Shown: positions 16,451 through 25,923 of the stretch, piece after piece
Position numbering within the stretch: the stretch's first letter is position 1
Layout: each line of letters opens with the position of its first letter
Notes under the pieces: generated by a model
Seen by the model: the letters and a program-made list of their open reading frames with translations, nothing else
Database searches by the model: none
What the model was told of the DNA's origin: nothing
Translations under genes and position numbers: made by a program
DNA from: Microbulbifer pacificus
Lineage (GTDB): Bacteria; Pseudomonadota; Gammaproteobacteria; Pseudomonadales; Cellvibrionaceae
Direction: 5' to 3'
DNA: 64,000 bases
Assembly: GCF_002959965.1 (NCBI RefSeq)
Contig: NZ_PREV01000026.1
Coordinates: forward strand, 1,092,501-1,156,500

Positions 16451-18913
16451 GTGCCATCTTCCTCCTTTAATACTCTCATTTATTTATCGATGATTGTTTT
16501 CTCGATGCAGATTTCAGCTTCCGAATTTAGCAGCGTAACTTTTAGAAGTGACATAACAACTCAGAACATGCTTTTGCCAACCTATGAATTAAAAGATAGC
16601 GGTCTGTTGAGGGAAAGTGCATTACTGGATCCGACCTCGGGGCATATTCCGGATGATGCTTACACGGGGTTCTATGTAAATGATGTTCAGGTTTCAGCGA
16701 CTGAGGACGAACTTGTGCGAATCGAAAACTACACGCCGCGTCATTTTTCAGGGATCGCTTTGTATAAAACTGGATTAGCCTTCTATTTGCCTGAGAGCCT
16801 ACCACCATTCACTTTCGTAGAGTTGAGCATCGCGGATTCTATGGTGTCAGCAGGGGAGGGAGATAAGCTCGCATTCCTAGACCCCAACCCCCAGTTCCGG
16901 TCTTCACCCTCGGATTTTCATGCTTCCAACAAGCTGATAGACATAGAGAGCTATCGGTTAATCCTTAATCATATGAAACAGTTCTATGCCAGAAAATCAA
17001 CCAGGGATGACTTTATGTCCTATTTTAAAGATCATCGAGATGAGACGAGTGCAGGCTCACTGGCGAAATGGCATAAAACTTTGACCTACAGGCTACAAAA
17101 GAGTTACCGGGTTAACCAGTCTGGATCTGCAGGAGTTGCGAGCAGTTCCTGGTTATCAATAAACTGGCCGATGTCCTACTTCAACGCAGATAGAAGTTAC
17201 AACTTCGCCTACTCTAATTTTTCCCATGAAAATGCTCATACAATGGGTTACTCCCATTCGAGCGGGCTGGCATACGGGTGGGATGACTTTGTAAGCCGTG
17301 GCATCCCTCAAATGTTCTCTGAGGGGGTAATAGAGCCCGGTGAGACTCCGCATGAATCCGCAAATATCTATATGGCGGCGGACGGTAGAAATAAATCCGT
17401 TATTTTGTTTGCCAAGCCAGGATTTTCCGGCAATGTCCGTGAGATTCGAGTCGTTGGAGAAAAATCAGACTTGGAGTATGCGTATGTATCGGGAAGTAGG
17501 ATTTATTTTGATCTCCTTGACCGGCAGTCACACCAACCGCTAATCATATCCGTAGAGGTCGAGGATAGCGAGAGGTTAGAATATTTGATATTGGAAGACT
17601 TCCTTAGCGTCCCCTCCCAGAAAAACCGGACCCCCCACTATCTGCTTCTGAACGAAACATCCACTATTGAGCATGATGTAAATGGAAAGATCTATTTTTA
17701 TATTCCTTTTCAGGACGGTATTGCGTCGACGGATGGGCTCACCGATGCACACAGGTCGCACTGGAATGGCGTAGCTGGGCATACAAATATTTTGGCTTGG
17801 GTACGGAATATCAGTACTGGGAAAAGGTACCAAGTGAAAATAAGAGGTCGCAAGGGGAACTACAAGCTGGAGAACGGTGCTCCCTCGGACCGCCAAATCC
17901 GCTTCAACCTAGACCCGGATGAAATTTTGATGTTGCCAGCAGGTCAATACGAAGGAGAGTTTGAAGTGGTTGCGGCCGGCTGGAATGTAACGAGTTACAG
18001 AAAATCTATACATGTCAGAATTAGCTTTTCCAGCGACAGGGATCGACTTTTATTAAATGAATGGAGTAAAAATTACAGCCTAGAAACGCCTTCTGGGGAT
18101 TCCTCCGTCTATTTCTTTACGCCAAGACATCAGGATGTGGAAACCGATGGCCCACAGCGAGAGTCGCGCCATCTTTGGTCGGGAGCCCCAGGAGAAACAT
18201 CATTGCATATCAAGGTTGTCGGCGATGATGGAAAGTCTTACTCTGTTGACATTAAGGCGCAAAAGTACTTTATGCATGGACGTCGTGTGAAGATTGAGGA
18301 TGGTGTACAGAGAGGCTACGGCCAAGTGATATTTACCCTCGACAAGGGCTCGGATCGATACTGGCAACTACCGGAAGGCCAGAATTACCGTGGAAGCTTT
18401 TATGTAATAGCACAGGGTTGGCACAATACTGGATATTCTAGGGCAATCGATGTATCCGTTGATTTCAGAAAGCCTGATGAGGACCTTTTAAAGCTCGATC
18501 AGTGGAGCAGGAACTACAGCCTGGAAACGCCCCAACGTTCTTCGGTTTATTTTTATGCACCGGTGCAACCGGGTCTGTCTACCGATGGCCCTCAGGAGGA
18601 ATCCCGCGTGCTCTGGGCGGGGCAGCCCGGTAAAACGTCTCTCATTGTCGATGTGGTCGGCGAAGATGGGCAGGTCTATCCCATTGATATGATCGGGCAA
18701 AAGTTATTCTTTAATGGCCGCCGTTTGAAAATGGAGGATGGGGTCCAGCGCGGGTTTGGCCAGGTCATGTTCACCGTAGACAAGAACTCGCCTCGCTATC
18801 TTGATCTACCAAAGGATCAAGCCTATAGCGGTGCCTTTTATGTGATCGCCCATGGATGGCATGACACAAGTTATATCAAGATGTTAAAAGTTGTCATAGA
18901 CGGAGCCCTATAG
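16451..18913 (+). CDS. Secreted metzincin-type zinc metalloprotease with three C-terminal repeats
   Basis: An 820-residue protein from GTG at 16451, with AAGGA about 10 nt upstream and a signal peptide at about residues 5-24. The region to about 320 contains HENAHTMGYSH (His259, Glu260, His263, His269), a perfect HExxHxxGxxH metzincin zinc site. It is followed by GLAYGWDD, so the protease domain is likely active. The C-terminal half is three tandem beta-rich repeats of about 135-145 residues, from about 395, 535 and 680. Each repeat holds versions of LETP..SSVYFY, TDGPQ.ESR.LW.G.PG.TSL, DGVQRG.GQV.FT.DK and FYVIA.GWH.T.Y. Repeats 2 and 3 are very similar and repeat 1 is more diverged. They may bind polysaccharide or the cell surface (inference). 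The family is not recognised beyond the zinc motif; a peptidase of host or competitor proteins is likely. Confidence 0.75.
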   Translation: MPSSSFNTLIYLSMIVFSMQISASEFSSVTFRSDITTQNMLLPTYELKDSGLLRESALLDPTSGHIPDDAYTGFYVNDVQVSATEDELVRIENYTPRHFSGIALYKTGLAFYLPESLPPFTFVELSIADSMVSAGEGDKLAFLDPNPQFRSSPSDFHASNKLIDIESYRLILNHMKQFYARKSTRDDFMSYFKDHRDETSAGSLAKWHKTLTYRLQKSYRVNQSGSAGVASSSWLSINWPMSYFNADRSYNFAYSNFSHENAHTMGYSHSSGLAYGWDDFVSRGIPQMFSEGVIEPGETPHESANIYMAADGRNKSVILFAKPGFSGNVREIRVVGEKSDLEYAYVSGSRIYFDLLDRQSHQPLIISVEVEDSERLEYLILEDFLSVPSQKNRTPHYLLLNETSTIEHDVNGKIYFYIPFQDGIASTDGLTDAHRSHWNGVAGHTNILAWVRNISTGKRYQVKIRGRKGNYKLENGAPSDRQIRFNLDPDEILMLPAGQYEGEFEVVAAGWNVTSYRKSIHVRISFSSDRDRLLLNEWSKNYSLETPSGDSSVYFFTPRHQDVETDGPQRESRHLWSGAPGETSLHIKVVGDDGKSYSVDIKAQKYFMHGRRVKIEDGVQRGYGQVIFTLDKGSDRYWQLPEGQNYRGSFYVIAQGWHNTGYSRAIDVSVDFRKPDEDLLKLDQWSRNYSLETPQRSSVYFYAPVQPGLSTDGPQEESRVLWAGQPGKTSLIVDVVGEDGQVYPIDMIGQKLFFNGRRLKMEDGVQRGFGQVMFTVDKNSPRYLDLPKDQAYSGAFYVIAHGWHDTSYIKMLKVVIDGAL

Positions 18914-19091
18914 AGGGCGCATTGAACACTATGGGGCGCATTCTCCTCCCAATATAGTTGGGGGGGGAAGCCCCTTTCTGATTCTCGATGCACAGCTTGA
19001 TCACCGACAGCGGCGCATCACCGTAATCCCCCCGAAAATTAATCGGGGTTTTGAGTAGAGACTTTTACAGTGATCGCCTAAGGAGCGAATA

Positions 19092-19358
19092 ATGAAGAAG
19101 TCTCGATTCTCCGATAGCCAGATTCTGGCAATTCTGAAGCTGCATGAGGCCGGGGTTCCGGTCGCTGACCTATCCCGTGAGCACAATGTCAGTACCGCGC
19201 TGATTTATCAGTGGCAGGCTAAGTTCGGTGGTATGAATGCGTCGCACATGAAGCGCCTTAAGGAGCTGGAGGCTGAAAACGCCCGACTGAAGAAGATGTA
19301 TGCCGAGGAGCGGCTCAAGGCCGAGCTGCGCCAAGAGGCGCTTGAGGGAAAGCTGTAA
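19092..19358 (+). CDS. IS3-family transposase OrfA
   Basis: An 88-residue protein from ATG at 19092 with AAGGAG upstream. The helix-turn-helix KKSRFSDSQILAILKLHEAG and VADLSREHNVSTALIYQW binds the IS ends. A leucine-zipper-like tail (RLKELEAENARLKKMYAEE) mediates pairing. It is the complete first frame of IS3/IS407-type elements. In an active element a -1 frameshift would fuse it to OrfB. Here OrfB is truncated, so transposition from this copy is unlikely, although OrfA could still act as an inhibitor. Confidence 0.92.
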   Translation: MKKSRFSDSQILAILKLHEAGVPVADLSREHNVSTALIYQWQAKFGGMNASHMKRLKELEAENARLKKMYAEERLKAELRQEALEGKL

Positions 19359-19375
19359 GGCCGTCTCAGCGTCGA

Positions 19376-19782
19376 GAGAGGGGCTGGACATCGAAGTCGA
19401 TTTGTCGCTGCCCTCGGCACGGGTGATACGGGCACTGGATCAGATCATTGAATGGCGTGGTAAGCCCGCCGCCCTTCGCTGCGATAATGGACCAGAGTAC
19501 ATCTCTCAGGCACTGGTGGAGTGCGCGAACGAAAAGCGAATAACGCTGATATATATCCAGCCCGGGAAGCCAACTCAGAACGCTTACATTGAACGATTCA
19601 ATCGGACGGCCAGACACGAATGGCTTGAGCTGCACGAATTCACCAGCGTTGCCCATGCCCAGCTATTAGCTACTCAGTGGCTGTGGCAATACAATAATGA
19701 GCGGCCGAATTCAGCTATCGGTGGAGCACCTCCAGCCCAATTGCTACAGGCGGGCCAACTTTCTACTCATGCGAGCGATTAA
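19376..19782 (+). pseudogene. IS3-family transposase OrfB, N-terminal half deleted
   Basis: Only the second half of the DDE integrase core remains. It holds LSLPSARVIRALDQIIEWRG, CDNGPEYISQALVECA (second Asp), then NAYIERFNRTARHEWLELHE (catalytic Glu) and the conserved end WLWQYNNERPNSAIGGAPP. The join to the orfA end at about 19360-19376 has lost the first catalytic Asp. The element is therefore dead unless helped from elsewhere. Confidence 0.9.
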
Positions 19783-19798
19783 AAATGGGGGGATTACA

Positions 19799-20570
19799 AG
19801 GATGCGCGGCGCCCGATATAGGGCATGTGCCAGCACGATTCTTGCCTTTGACCGCCGCTGAGGCTGGTGCCCATATCGCCCACCAGGGTGTTGTATTACA
19901 TGGGCATACGAAGTATTTCTTCGTGGATACATGCCAGGCTAGCGCAGTACAAAATCCGCTGAATATCCAGGTGCGGTTCAAGACAGGCGATGCTGTCGGC
20001 AATAGTGCCCGTGAGTTGCTGGTCGCCCTGTATGACCCCGACGATTTGGTTGCGCCAGTAAGGCAGCTGTTACACGAACAATGTCAGAGGTGGCTCCAAC
20101 CAGCCTGCGACTGTTTCCTTACGCGAGCAGGAACTAGTGGTTCGCCACATAAATGTGGCAATGTGGCGAGGAACCAAATTAGAAGGGAAATAAGAATTAA
20201 TGCATGAGAAAAGCGAGGAAGAATTAGAACTTCACAATCGAACCTATCCGTCTACCGCCCTGTGACTCGACGACAAAATAGTTTAGAGACGGAAGAAGTC
20301 ACCGGACATCGTATCGAGTGAGGCGGTCATAAATCACTCCTTACCGTGAAAAATCTTATGGCAATCCGCACCTGCCTTCTCACACAATTAGGAACTCACC
20401 AGAGTATCCCCTATCAATCTGGAAGCAGAAATCTACAACTGAGCAGCCTACATATTTAGATCTGCTTCAGTGAAATCTCGAGTCTTTAAGTAAGCACAGA
20501 GCTCAAATCGAAAACTAACGCTATACGCGCACTGAATACAGAGCACGCGCGTAGGAATCATCTTTAATTT
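19799..20570 (-). pseudogene. Third, decayed copy of the microcin export operon (exporter fragment fused to adaptor 5' end)
   Basis: From 19799 to about 20066 the minus strand matches the exporter's nucleotide-binding region (6777-7047), with frameshifts. At about 20067 it jumps to sequence matching the adaptor's 5' part and upstream region (about 9788-10275), so some 2.7 kb were deleted. The adaptor ATG and frame are destroyed. The downstream end is cut by the IS right end at 19798. No precursor or immunity gene remains beside it. It shows that the operon with its control region was once present twice. Confidence 0.9.
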
Positions 20571-20928
20571 AGCGCCAATCAAGACCCAGCCGACAGAGCA
20601 TTGCTCGTGCGGAAACATCGCGACCCTTTCCCGCAGATGATATAGAGGAAACGAAGAATGCTTCGGCATTAATGCGATGCGCCCACGGCCCACCCAGAAC
20701 TATGCCAACTGACAATAGGCTCCACCCCTACACCCGCAGGCTCATGAGCAGGAAAAAAAGGCCGCGGATAGAGCGGCCAACAAGCATGGTCTGTATGGGA
20801 AAAGGCTCGGCTTCATGACATTGGGGAGACTGAAGCATGAGCGCGGAGGCACTATAAACTAAACATTTCGCGTATATCTATACATGCCTCAAAAATTAAG
20901 AAAACCCCCAGACAAAAATAAGACTTTC
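20571..20928. other. Short non-coding stretch with the META gene's terminator
   Basis: About 360 bp without a credible gene. It contains the minus-strand terminator at 20752-20778 downstream of the META-domain lipoprotein gene; otherwise I see nothing. Confidence 0.5.
20752..20778 (-). terminator. Rho-independent terminator (minus strand)
   Basis: GGCCGC (20760-20765) pairs with GCGGCC (20773-20778) and is followed on the minus strand by seven T residues (20753-20759). It ends the META-domain lipoprotein transcript. Confidence 0.8.
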
Positions 20929-21408
20929 TCAACGAAGAAGCTCGACGTACTCGATATGGAATTCTCCAGAAGGGTCGCGCAATATCAGGTATGGCTCCCC
21001 GGCCCGGACAAAGGCTTCTGTACTGCTGGCCAATGCAAGCAAGTAATTATTTTCCTGCTCCATTAGCGCTTCTGGTCCGGCCATTTTCGTGGACGCAAAG
21101 CGGGAGCGATCCCATAGCAGTTGACCGCCATCAATGATTCGCATGGAACCACGGTATTGATTAATGCCACTGTTGCCCAGTACCTCTCCATCACGATTAC
21201 AGCGAAAGGTGAAGCGACCCATTTCCTCAATACCAATGACATGACCATTGGCCGTGAGCTGATTCAATTCCCACTTCTTACCACAAACAGTATCCATTTC
21301 TCCAGCCAACAGAGTCGCGGCCGGATTCTTGACATCCACACCAACACAGCCACTGATCAAAGCCACTCCAAGAGAACAGAGCCCAGCAATATTTCTTAAC
21401 TTCATCAT
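20929..21408 (-). CDS. META-domain (HslJ-like) lipoprotein
   Basis: A 159-residue protein starting MMKLRN at 21408 (or the second ATG), with AAGG just upstream. The N-terminus is a lipoprotein signal peptide with lipobox LISGC, so the protein should be anchored to a membrane facing the periplasm. The rest is a META/HslJ-type domain: KKWELNQLTANGHVI, GRFTFRCNRDGEVLGNSGINQYRG-like beta strands, and a late LILRDPSGEFHIEYVE. HslJ-type proteins are linked to heat shock and novobiocin resistance in E. coli, but their mechanism is poorly known. A rho-independent terminator follows. It is the only intact gene between the IS debris and the Mu-like remnant. Confidence 0.8.
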   Translation of the reverse strand: MMKLRNIAGLCSLGVALISGCVGVDVKNPAATLLAGEMDTVCGKKWELNQLTANGHVIGIEEMGRFTFRCNRDGEVLGNSGINQYRGSMRIIDGGQLLWDRSRFASTKMAGPEALMEQENNYLLALASSTEAFVRAGEPYLILRDPSGEFHIEYVELLR

Positions 21409-21939
21409 TAAGCCCTTAACTCCTTTAAATTTTGAGATCCATCATTTCATAACGCTCCTATTTTCGAAAAGCCGTTTAGCATGAACAGGACATTCGCTGA
21501 CTTTTCCATCGGAAAAATTTGTAGCTATAAACGCAAAATCAGATATCAGGCATCGCAAGGACAGCTCTAAAAAAAAGCCGCACGGTCAGAGTGCGGCAGG
21601 AAAGGAGTATTATGAAAATAGAACATTGCGGAGCATTCACAATATTATACATCTATATGATAATTAGATGGCTTGCCAATAGCACTGCCAAAGACATCCT
21701 TTCAGAATTTTCTTGCAAGCTGCGCTGTTCATGTAACAGGTGCTATGGGGCCGAGTCCGGACAAAAGAAATGCGTGCATAAATACTTGGGACATACTGAC
21801 AAAGTTAGATCTCTGTAATTACGTCGGCACCCACTCTTCTCATACCCAGGTTCGCAGCGAGATTCAGGCTCTTGATAACTAAGCTGTTGAGCACAAGTGG
21901 ATACGGCATTATCGGAGCTACGCTGAGTCAGACGCCGTT
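21409..21939. other. Non-coding stretch with an orphan terminator
   Basis: About 530 bp. A minus-strand terminator lies at 21568-21597. Small frames on both strands look random. The region is probably the decayed downstream side of the Mu-like transposon. Confidence 0.45.
21568..21597 (-). terminator. Rho-independent terminator (minus strand), orphan
   Basis: GCCGCAC (21577-21583) pairs perfectly with GTGCGGC (21591-21597); eight T residues follow on the minus strand (21569-21576). The only candidate transcript upstream is the decayed transposon. Confidence 0.75.
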
Positions 21940-22080
21940 GCATGGCATCCGTGCTGGCGGTGCTGAGCATGTACTCACGGATATAATATTGGTCTGGGGC
22001 AGGAATATATCTTCTGGGCTTTGGACATCGTCCTGAAATGGATTGCGGAACAGTCCAAAAGCTTGTGGGCGGTCTGTGAT
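21940..22080 (-). pseudogene. ExeA/TniB-like AAA ATPase, N-terminal fragment
   Basis: One frame reads AFGLFRNPFQDDVQSPEDIF. After a one-base shift it continues DQYYIREYMLSTA. This is the start of ATPases that accompany Mu-like transposases. The Walker A region is absent, so it is non-functional. Confidence 0.65.
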
Positions 22081-22129
22081 AGTTCACGGCCTCCGGTAGT
22101 TGGATTTGTTGATCGGCTATCGGAGCGGC

Positions 22130-23152
22130 GGTGGTACCCGCGCGCTGTCTTGGCGGATTGAGCGCGACTGGCACTGCCCCTCATCATCAGGCTCGAATAC
22201 CACGGTGATCACTTCTTCTTAGGTGCTGAGGGCCTTGTCCTACAGGTAATCAAACGGGTTTACCTTGCCACCGAATGCGGGCTCGCGCCGGACACGGGCT
22301 CGGTCCACGTTTTTGAGCATTTCTGCTCCGTGTATTTCTAGCCATCTGCTTGTGGTGACGGTCTGTATCAGTGTCGGGTGGGGCGGCGAAGCTTTCGCCG
22401 AAAACCGGGGTATCCACGTAAAAGCACTCTCATCGCAGGTCATCTGCGGCATGCCACGGAAAGGGCCCTGCTCATGAGAGCGCTCAGAGAAGGCTTCCAT
22501 CAGGAAGTTGAACAGGGTCTGTTGATCTTCGCCCGCTACCTGGTAGTAGTGGACGTTGAAGGCGCCGGAGTAGTGGTCTGAGACCAAATAGAGTAGCACC
22601 TGCTGGTTGGCAACGCAGGCGATGTTTTGCGACTTGTTCTTGTCGATGCCTTTTTCGTCCATTACTGCCAGGACGCAAACAGAAACGTCGAACTGCCACA
22701 CGTGATTGGGATACCGACTGCGCATTATTGTATGAGAGGCTGGCCGACTGATCTGGTCAGAGTGGACGCCGTTCTGACGCATGATATGCAAATAGGCCCC
22801 GAGCGGTGTACCGGCACGGACCATCCCCTTTCCCCAAGCGATCTCCAGAGCCGCTTGTGCCGAAAGCAGGCGCTTGCCGTTGGTGCGGGCGCGCTCCACT
22901 ATAAAGGTGGATACCACCTTTGTATTCTCTAGGGATACCCAGCTCTTGCCGGAATCAACACGCCGCTTGCGGCCGGAGGTCCAACCGACCTTTTCAGGCC
23001 GCGATATACACAATCTTTGGAGCAGCCAACAAACGTGGCGATGCGCTGAATCAGGGCACTGCGCTGACCGCGCGGGAGAGCAAGCAGTTTCTCCGCAACC
23101 ACAGCCAAATACCAAAACTCGTCCACCGAAAATGCCATTCGCATTACTCTGC
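22130..23152 (-). pseudogene. Mu/TniA-like DDE transposase, frameshifted
   Basis: The start near 23148 encodes MRMAFSVDEFWYLAVVAEKL and a helix-turn-helix ending TFVGCSKDCVYRGLKR. A frameshift near 22930-22990 leads into the catalytic part with SRYPNHVWQFDVSVCVL (first Asp) and LYLVSDHYSGAFNVHYYQV (second Asp). Further on, WIPRFSAKASPPHPTLIQ departs from the expected sequence, where deletion has removed the catalytic Glu region. Stops follow near 22240, and a C-terminal-like piece VITVVFEPDDEGQ lies at about 22150-22215. The gene is dead. Confidence 0.7.
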
Positions 23153-23937
23153 CGTTTGCATCCAGGAATCGTCGATATCAAGATCGACCGGTTGCAACTG
23201 GTAATCGCTCTGGATTTCATCAAGGGCGATTCGCAAGTGGGCAATTACCTAGGCACAGGCGTGGCACGGGTCCCGGGGGCCTCCCAAGCCAAGATCTGCT
23301 AAATGATACTGCGCGGCCCGAACAGGGCGCTCTTCACCGTAAACACTTCTTTGTTCAGTCGCTCCGAGAGTGCCCGTTCCCGCTCTTCCCGCGACATGAC
23401 AGCTTTGCGGTGAAGATCGGTCTCCAGTTCGATAATGTGCTTGATCTTATCCTCGACTACGCGACAGATAGCACCTAGGTCGCTCTGCAGCGGCGCACCT
23501 ACCGCTCCAGGTCTGCACTTTCCTCAGCGTATCTAGAGACCAGAGCCCCCCTATCCTCTGCCGGTGCGACCCGATACCCAGCAAAAAGGATTTCCCTTCA
23601 GGCGTGCATAGGTGACCTTCGGGGTTACGCTCAAGCGATCTGGAAACAGCAGTCACCTCAGAGGCCTCGAGTAGTGACAGACTTTCCAACTACCGCTTTG
23701 TCAGTCCGGGCTTTGCGGCAATTCAAAAGCTGCTTCGGTGGGCTGTACTCTACTCATGCGATTAATTCCTTGTCGGGGGCTCGGTAAAACGCATCTTGAC
23801 CTTCTGCAACCGCGAAAGTGCGCAGCACTCATAGGCATAGGCGATACCCACAATCCGGCTGCTCATCCACCAGCCCCCTGTTTCGTGTCGCCCATGCCCA
23901 ACAATAGACCCACAGCCTCTATGAACGCCTCACCTCT

Positions 23938-24402
23938 TCAACCGCCGAGTATGGACAGAGCCAACTCGAAATCTCCCTCGAGGAAACCGGAGCGCGGGTC
24001 GGTAATAACAGTTCGAGGGTGGTCCACAGGGAAAAGGCCGGTCTGATCATCGATGATCACATATCTCAATGGCTTATCCTGGTCTGCTAAGAATGCCTGA
24101 ATTTCCATCCAACGCATTGGCATGCCAGCCGGTATCCGACGCACGAGTGGAGTACAGCCTACTATCAAGTCACCAAATATCGGTTGAAATACCGAGATCG
24201 GAAATTCAAGGCGCCAAGTTGAAGTAACTACAATCCGGGCACCGGTCTGTCGACAAAGCGTACGAAGCTGTGCCACCGGCCCCGGGAGGAAAAACTGCAC
24301 TCCAATTAATGGCTTGACCTGAATCCAGCGGAGAGGCACCACCTGGCCCGCCGGATGTACGACACCATCGAAATCCAAGAAAACAAACCGAGCGCCCATC
24401 AA
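23938..24402 (-). CDS. HAD-like phosphatase protein (Swiss-army-knife RNA-repair type)
   Basis: A 154-residue protein from ATG at 24402. HAD motif I is FLDFDGVVHP (Asp10 and Asp12 region). Motif II is TSTWR at about residue 60, and motif IV IIDDQTG at about 118. The compact fold without a cap and the HAD signatures resemble the family often named HAD domain of Swiss-army-knife RNA-repair proteins. Members are thought to trim phosphates from nucleic-acid ends. It lies 43 bp downstream of the helicase gene on the same strand, so it may be co-transcribed and act on products of the same system. That link is inference. Downstream is only transposon debris. Confidence 0.75.
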   Translation of the reverse strand: MMGARFVFLDFDGVVHPAGQVVPLRWIQVKPLIGVQFFLPGPVAQLRTLCRQTGARIVVTSTWRLEFPISVFQPIFGDLIVGCTPLVRRIPAGMPMRWMEIQAFLADQDKPLRYVIIDDQTGLFPVDHPRTVITDPRSGFLEGDFELALSILGG

Positions 24403-24445
24403 CCTGCAGCGTTTTCAGCCACTAGAACACAACGCAAAGATTTTC

Positions 24446-25918
24446 CTAGCACAATGAATGCCCTAATGGAAGGGACAATAGCTCAGCAGATAACGTTGCA
24501 CTGGATCCAAAGCCACTATTACTTATCTCTACCAGCTTCTGAGTGAAGCTTCCGGAAACATCGATACTTGCCTCATATGATTGAGCCAGTGTCACCAAGG
24601 AATTGCTTGTCCTTAAGGATCCAACCAGCTCATCATCAGAATTAATAGAAATTTCTGCTTCCGACCGCTTATCACATCCTGTCCCATCTAGATCATAGTG
24701 AGATGAGTTCGAAACATAGCTTCCCTGGCTGTTCGAGCAAATGGAACTAAACGTTAGAATATTTGATTCTGGAATATCCTCAGATACCCTCCGAGCGTAT
24801 TCGACTAAAGTCGGCTCGGCAGGCATAAAAAGATAGCCTTTTTCACCTGATTCCTCTGTAGCGCGAAGAATCCGCCCAAGTACTTGGCGAAAATATAGCT
24901 CCGTTTTTACACGAGTTAAATAGCAACATACTTTCAGACGTGGTAGGTTCGTGCCTTCGCTGATCATGCCGACAGAGATGATCCACTTATTGCTGCTATT
25001 ACGGAAATTACGAATAGTCGCTAACGGATTATTATCGACATACGTTGCGATCTCCGCTGTCACATTGAGCTCTCTACGCAGCAAGTGAGCGATTTTTCGC
25101 GCGTGACTAACGGAAGTTGCAACGATAAGCCCCCCAGAATTAGGAGATTTAATTCGCAACCTTTCCAGTCTGTCGGCCGCTCTACGAAGCATTTCAGAGA
25201 TTAGCGTTTCGTTATCAAGAAGATTCTGGTAACTACAGTCTGAGTCCGATAGCAACTCAGAAAAAGAGGAATAGCAATGGGAATCAGGGCCATCTGTAAC
25301 ACATATTTTAGAGTTATCGACCGCGATAATTCTCGGTTCCCTACAAACGCTATCATAGATTGCTTCAGCCAAACCATAACGATAGTCGCAATGTACCTTG
25401 CCCGACGCTTTACAGTAATCCGCCAATACAATAGGAATGTTATCCGACCTCCATGGAGTACCCGTCAAAGCAAGTGAATACAGAGCTCTGCCACGGATAT
25501 TGCGGTGAATAGTTTCTCCCCAGCTATTACTCTTTCCTTCCTGGTCGGCTGCGCAGTGATGGATTTCATCGAAGATCACGAAAACTCGATAGCTGTCTAG
25601 GATATCCCAAAAAGAAGTATCCAAAGAGCTCATCGCTTGATAAGTCAGAGAGCAACCGCCAGCACCAATACGTCCACTCAAACTCCTGCCAGTACTGGCC
25701 TCAAGCTCTCGACGAAAATCTTCCGCTACCACAATCGCAGGCGAAAAACACAGCACCATGTCGATCATCCCAGCGTCAAACAGCCGTTTAGCGAGAACGG
25801 ATGCCATTACAGTCTTTCCAGCCCCAGGTGTAGCCAAACACATGAAGTGGCGAAAGCCTGAGCAATACGATCCAAACGCCCGAGAGATACTCTCGGACTG
25901 CCAACGTCGTAGGTTCAT
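24446..25918 (-). CDS. DEAH-type SF2 helicase/ATPase with unknown C-terminal extension
   Basis: A 490-residue protein. The helicase core occupies about residues 1-375. Motif I is ATPGAGKT (about 29-36), motif II DEIHH (about 115), motif III LTGTPWRSD (about 150) and motif VI RQVLGRILRA (about 335-345), with GMISEGTNLP before it. It starts very close to its Q-motif-like RRWQSESI, as in DNA translocases of restriction and defence systems. The last ~115 residues are polar, serine-rich and match nothing I know. It begins 5 bp after the winged-helix gene's stop, so the two are an operon. The context (XRE regulator, recombinase trio, HAD protein) suggests an anti-phage or plasmid-defence module. 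Confidence 0.88.
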   Translation of the reverse strand: MNLRRWQSESISRAFGSYCSGFRHFMCLATPGAGKTVMASVLAKRLFDAGMIDMVLCFSPAIVVAEDFRRELEASTGRSLSGRIGAGGCSLTYQAMSSLDTSFWDILDSYRVFVIFDEIHHCAADQEGKSNSWGETIHRNIRGRALYSLALTGTPWRSDNIPIVLADYCKASGKVHCDYRYGLAEAIYDSVCREPRIIAVDNSKICVTDGPDSHCYSSFSELLSDSDCSYQNLLDNETLISEMLRRAADRLERLRIKSPNSGGLIVATSVSHARKIAHLLRRELNVTAEIATYVDNNPLATIRNFRNSSNKWIISVGMISEGTNLPRLKVCCYLTRVKTELYFRQVLGRILRATEESGEKGYLFMPAEPTLVEYARRVSEDIPESNILTFSSICSNSQGSYVSNSSHYDLDGTGCDKRSEAEISINSDDELVGSLRTSNSLVTLAQSYEASIDVSGSFTQKLVEISNSGFGSSATLSAELLSLPLGHSLC

Positions 25919-25923
25919 AGTGA

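Larger units (their letters stand above)
19021..19798 (+). mobile_element. Internally deleted IS3-family insertion sequence
   Basis: A left end of the GTAATCCCCCC type at 19023 and the matching inverted right end TGGGGGGATTACA (19786-19798) delimit a 778-bp element. It contains a full orfA but only the C-terminal half of orfB, so roughly 400 bp were lost inside. The right end has truncated the third copy of the microcin exporter gene. Confidence 0.9.
21940..23760 (-). mobile_element. Decayed Mu/Tn7-like transposon (transposase plus ATPase)
   Basis: On the minus strand this region carries, in order, remnants of a leading gene (MSRVQPTEAAFELPQSPD near 23750), a coiled-coil piece (IKHIIELETDLHRKAV, then ERALSERLNKEV) near 23350-23470, a tail ending DIDDSWMQTAE that overlaps the transposase start as TAATG near 23150, a DDE transposase, and an AAA ATPase start. 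All are broken by stops and frameshifts. The order transposase then ATPase is typical of Mu/TniAB-like elements. Ends were not found. Confidence 0.7.

Noticed and set aside
21743..22174. 143-codon minus-strand frame
   Set aside because: It mixes an out-of-frame piece of the ATPase remnant with random sequence; better read as transposon decay.
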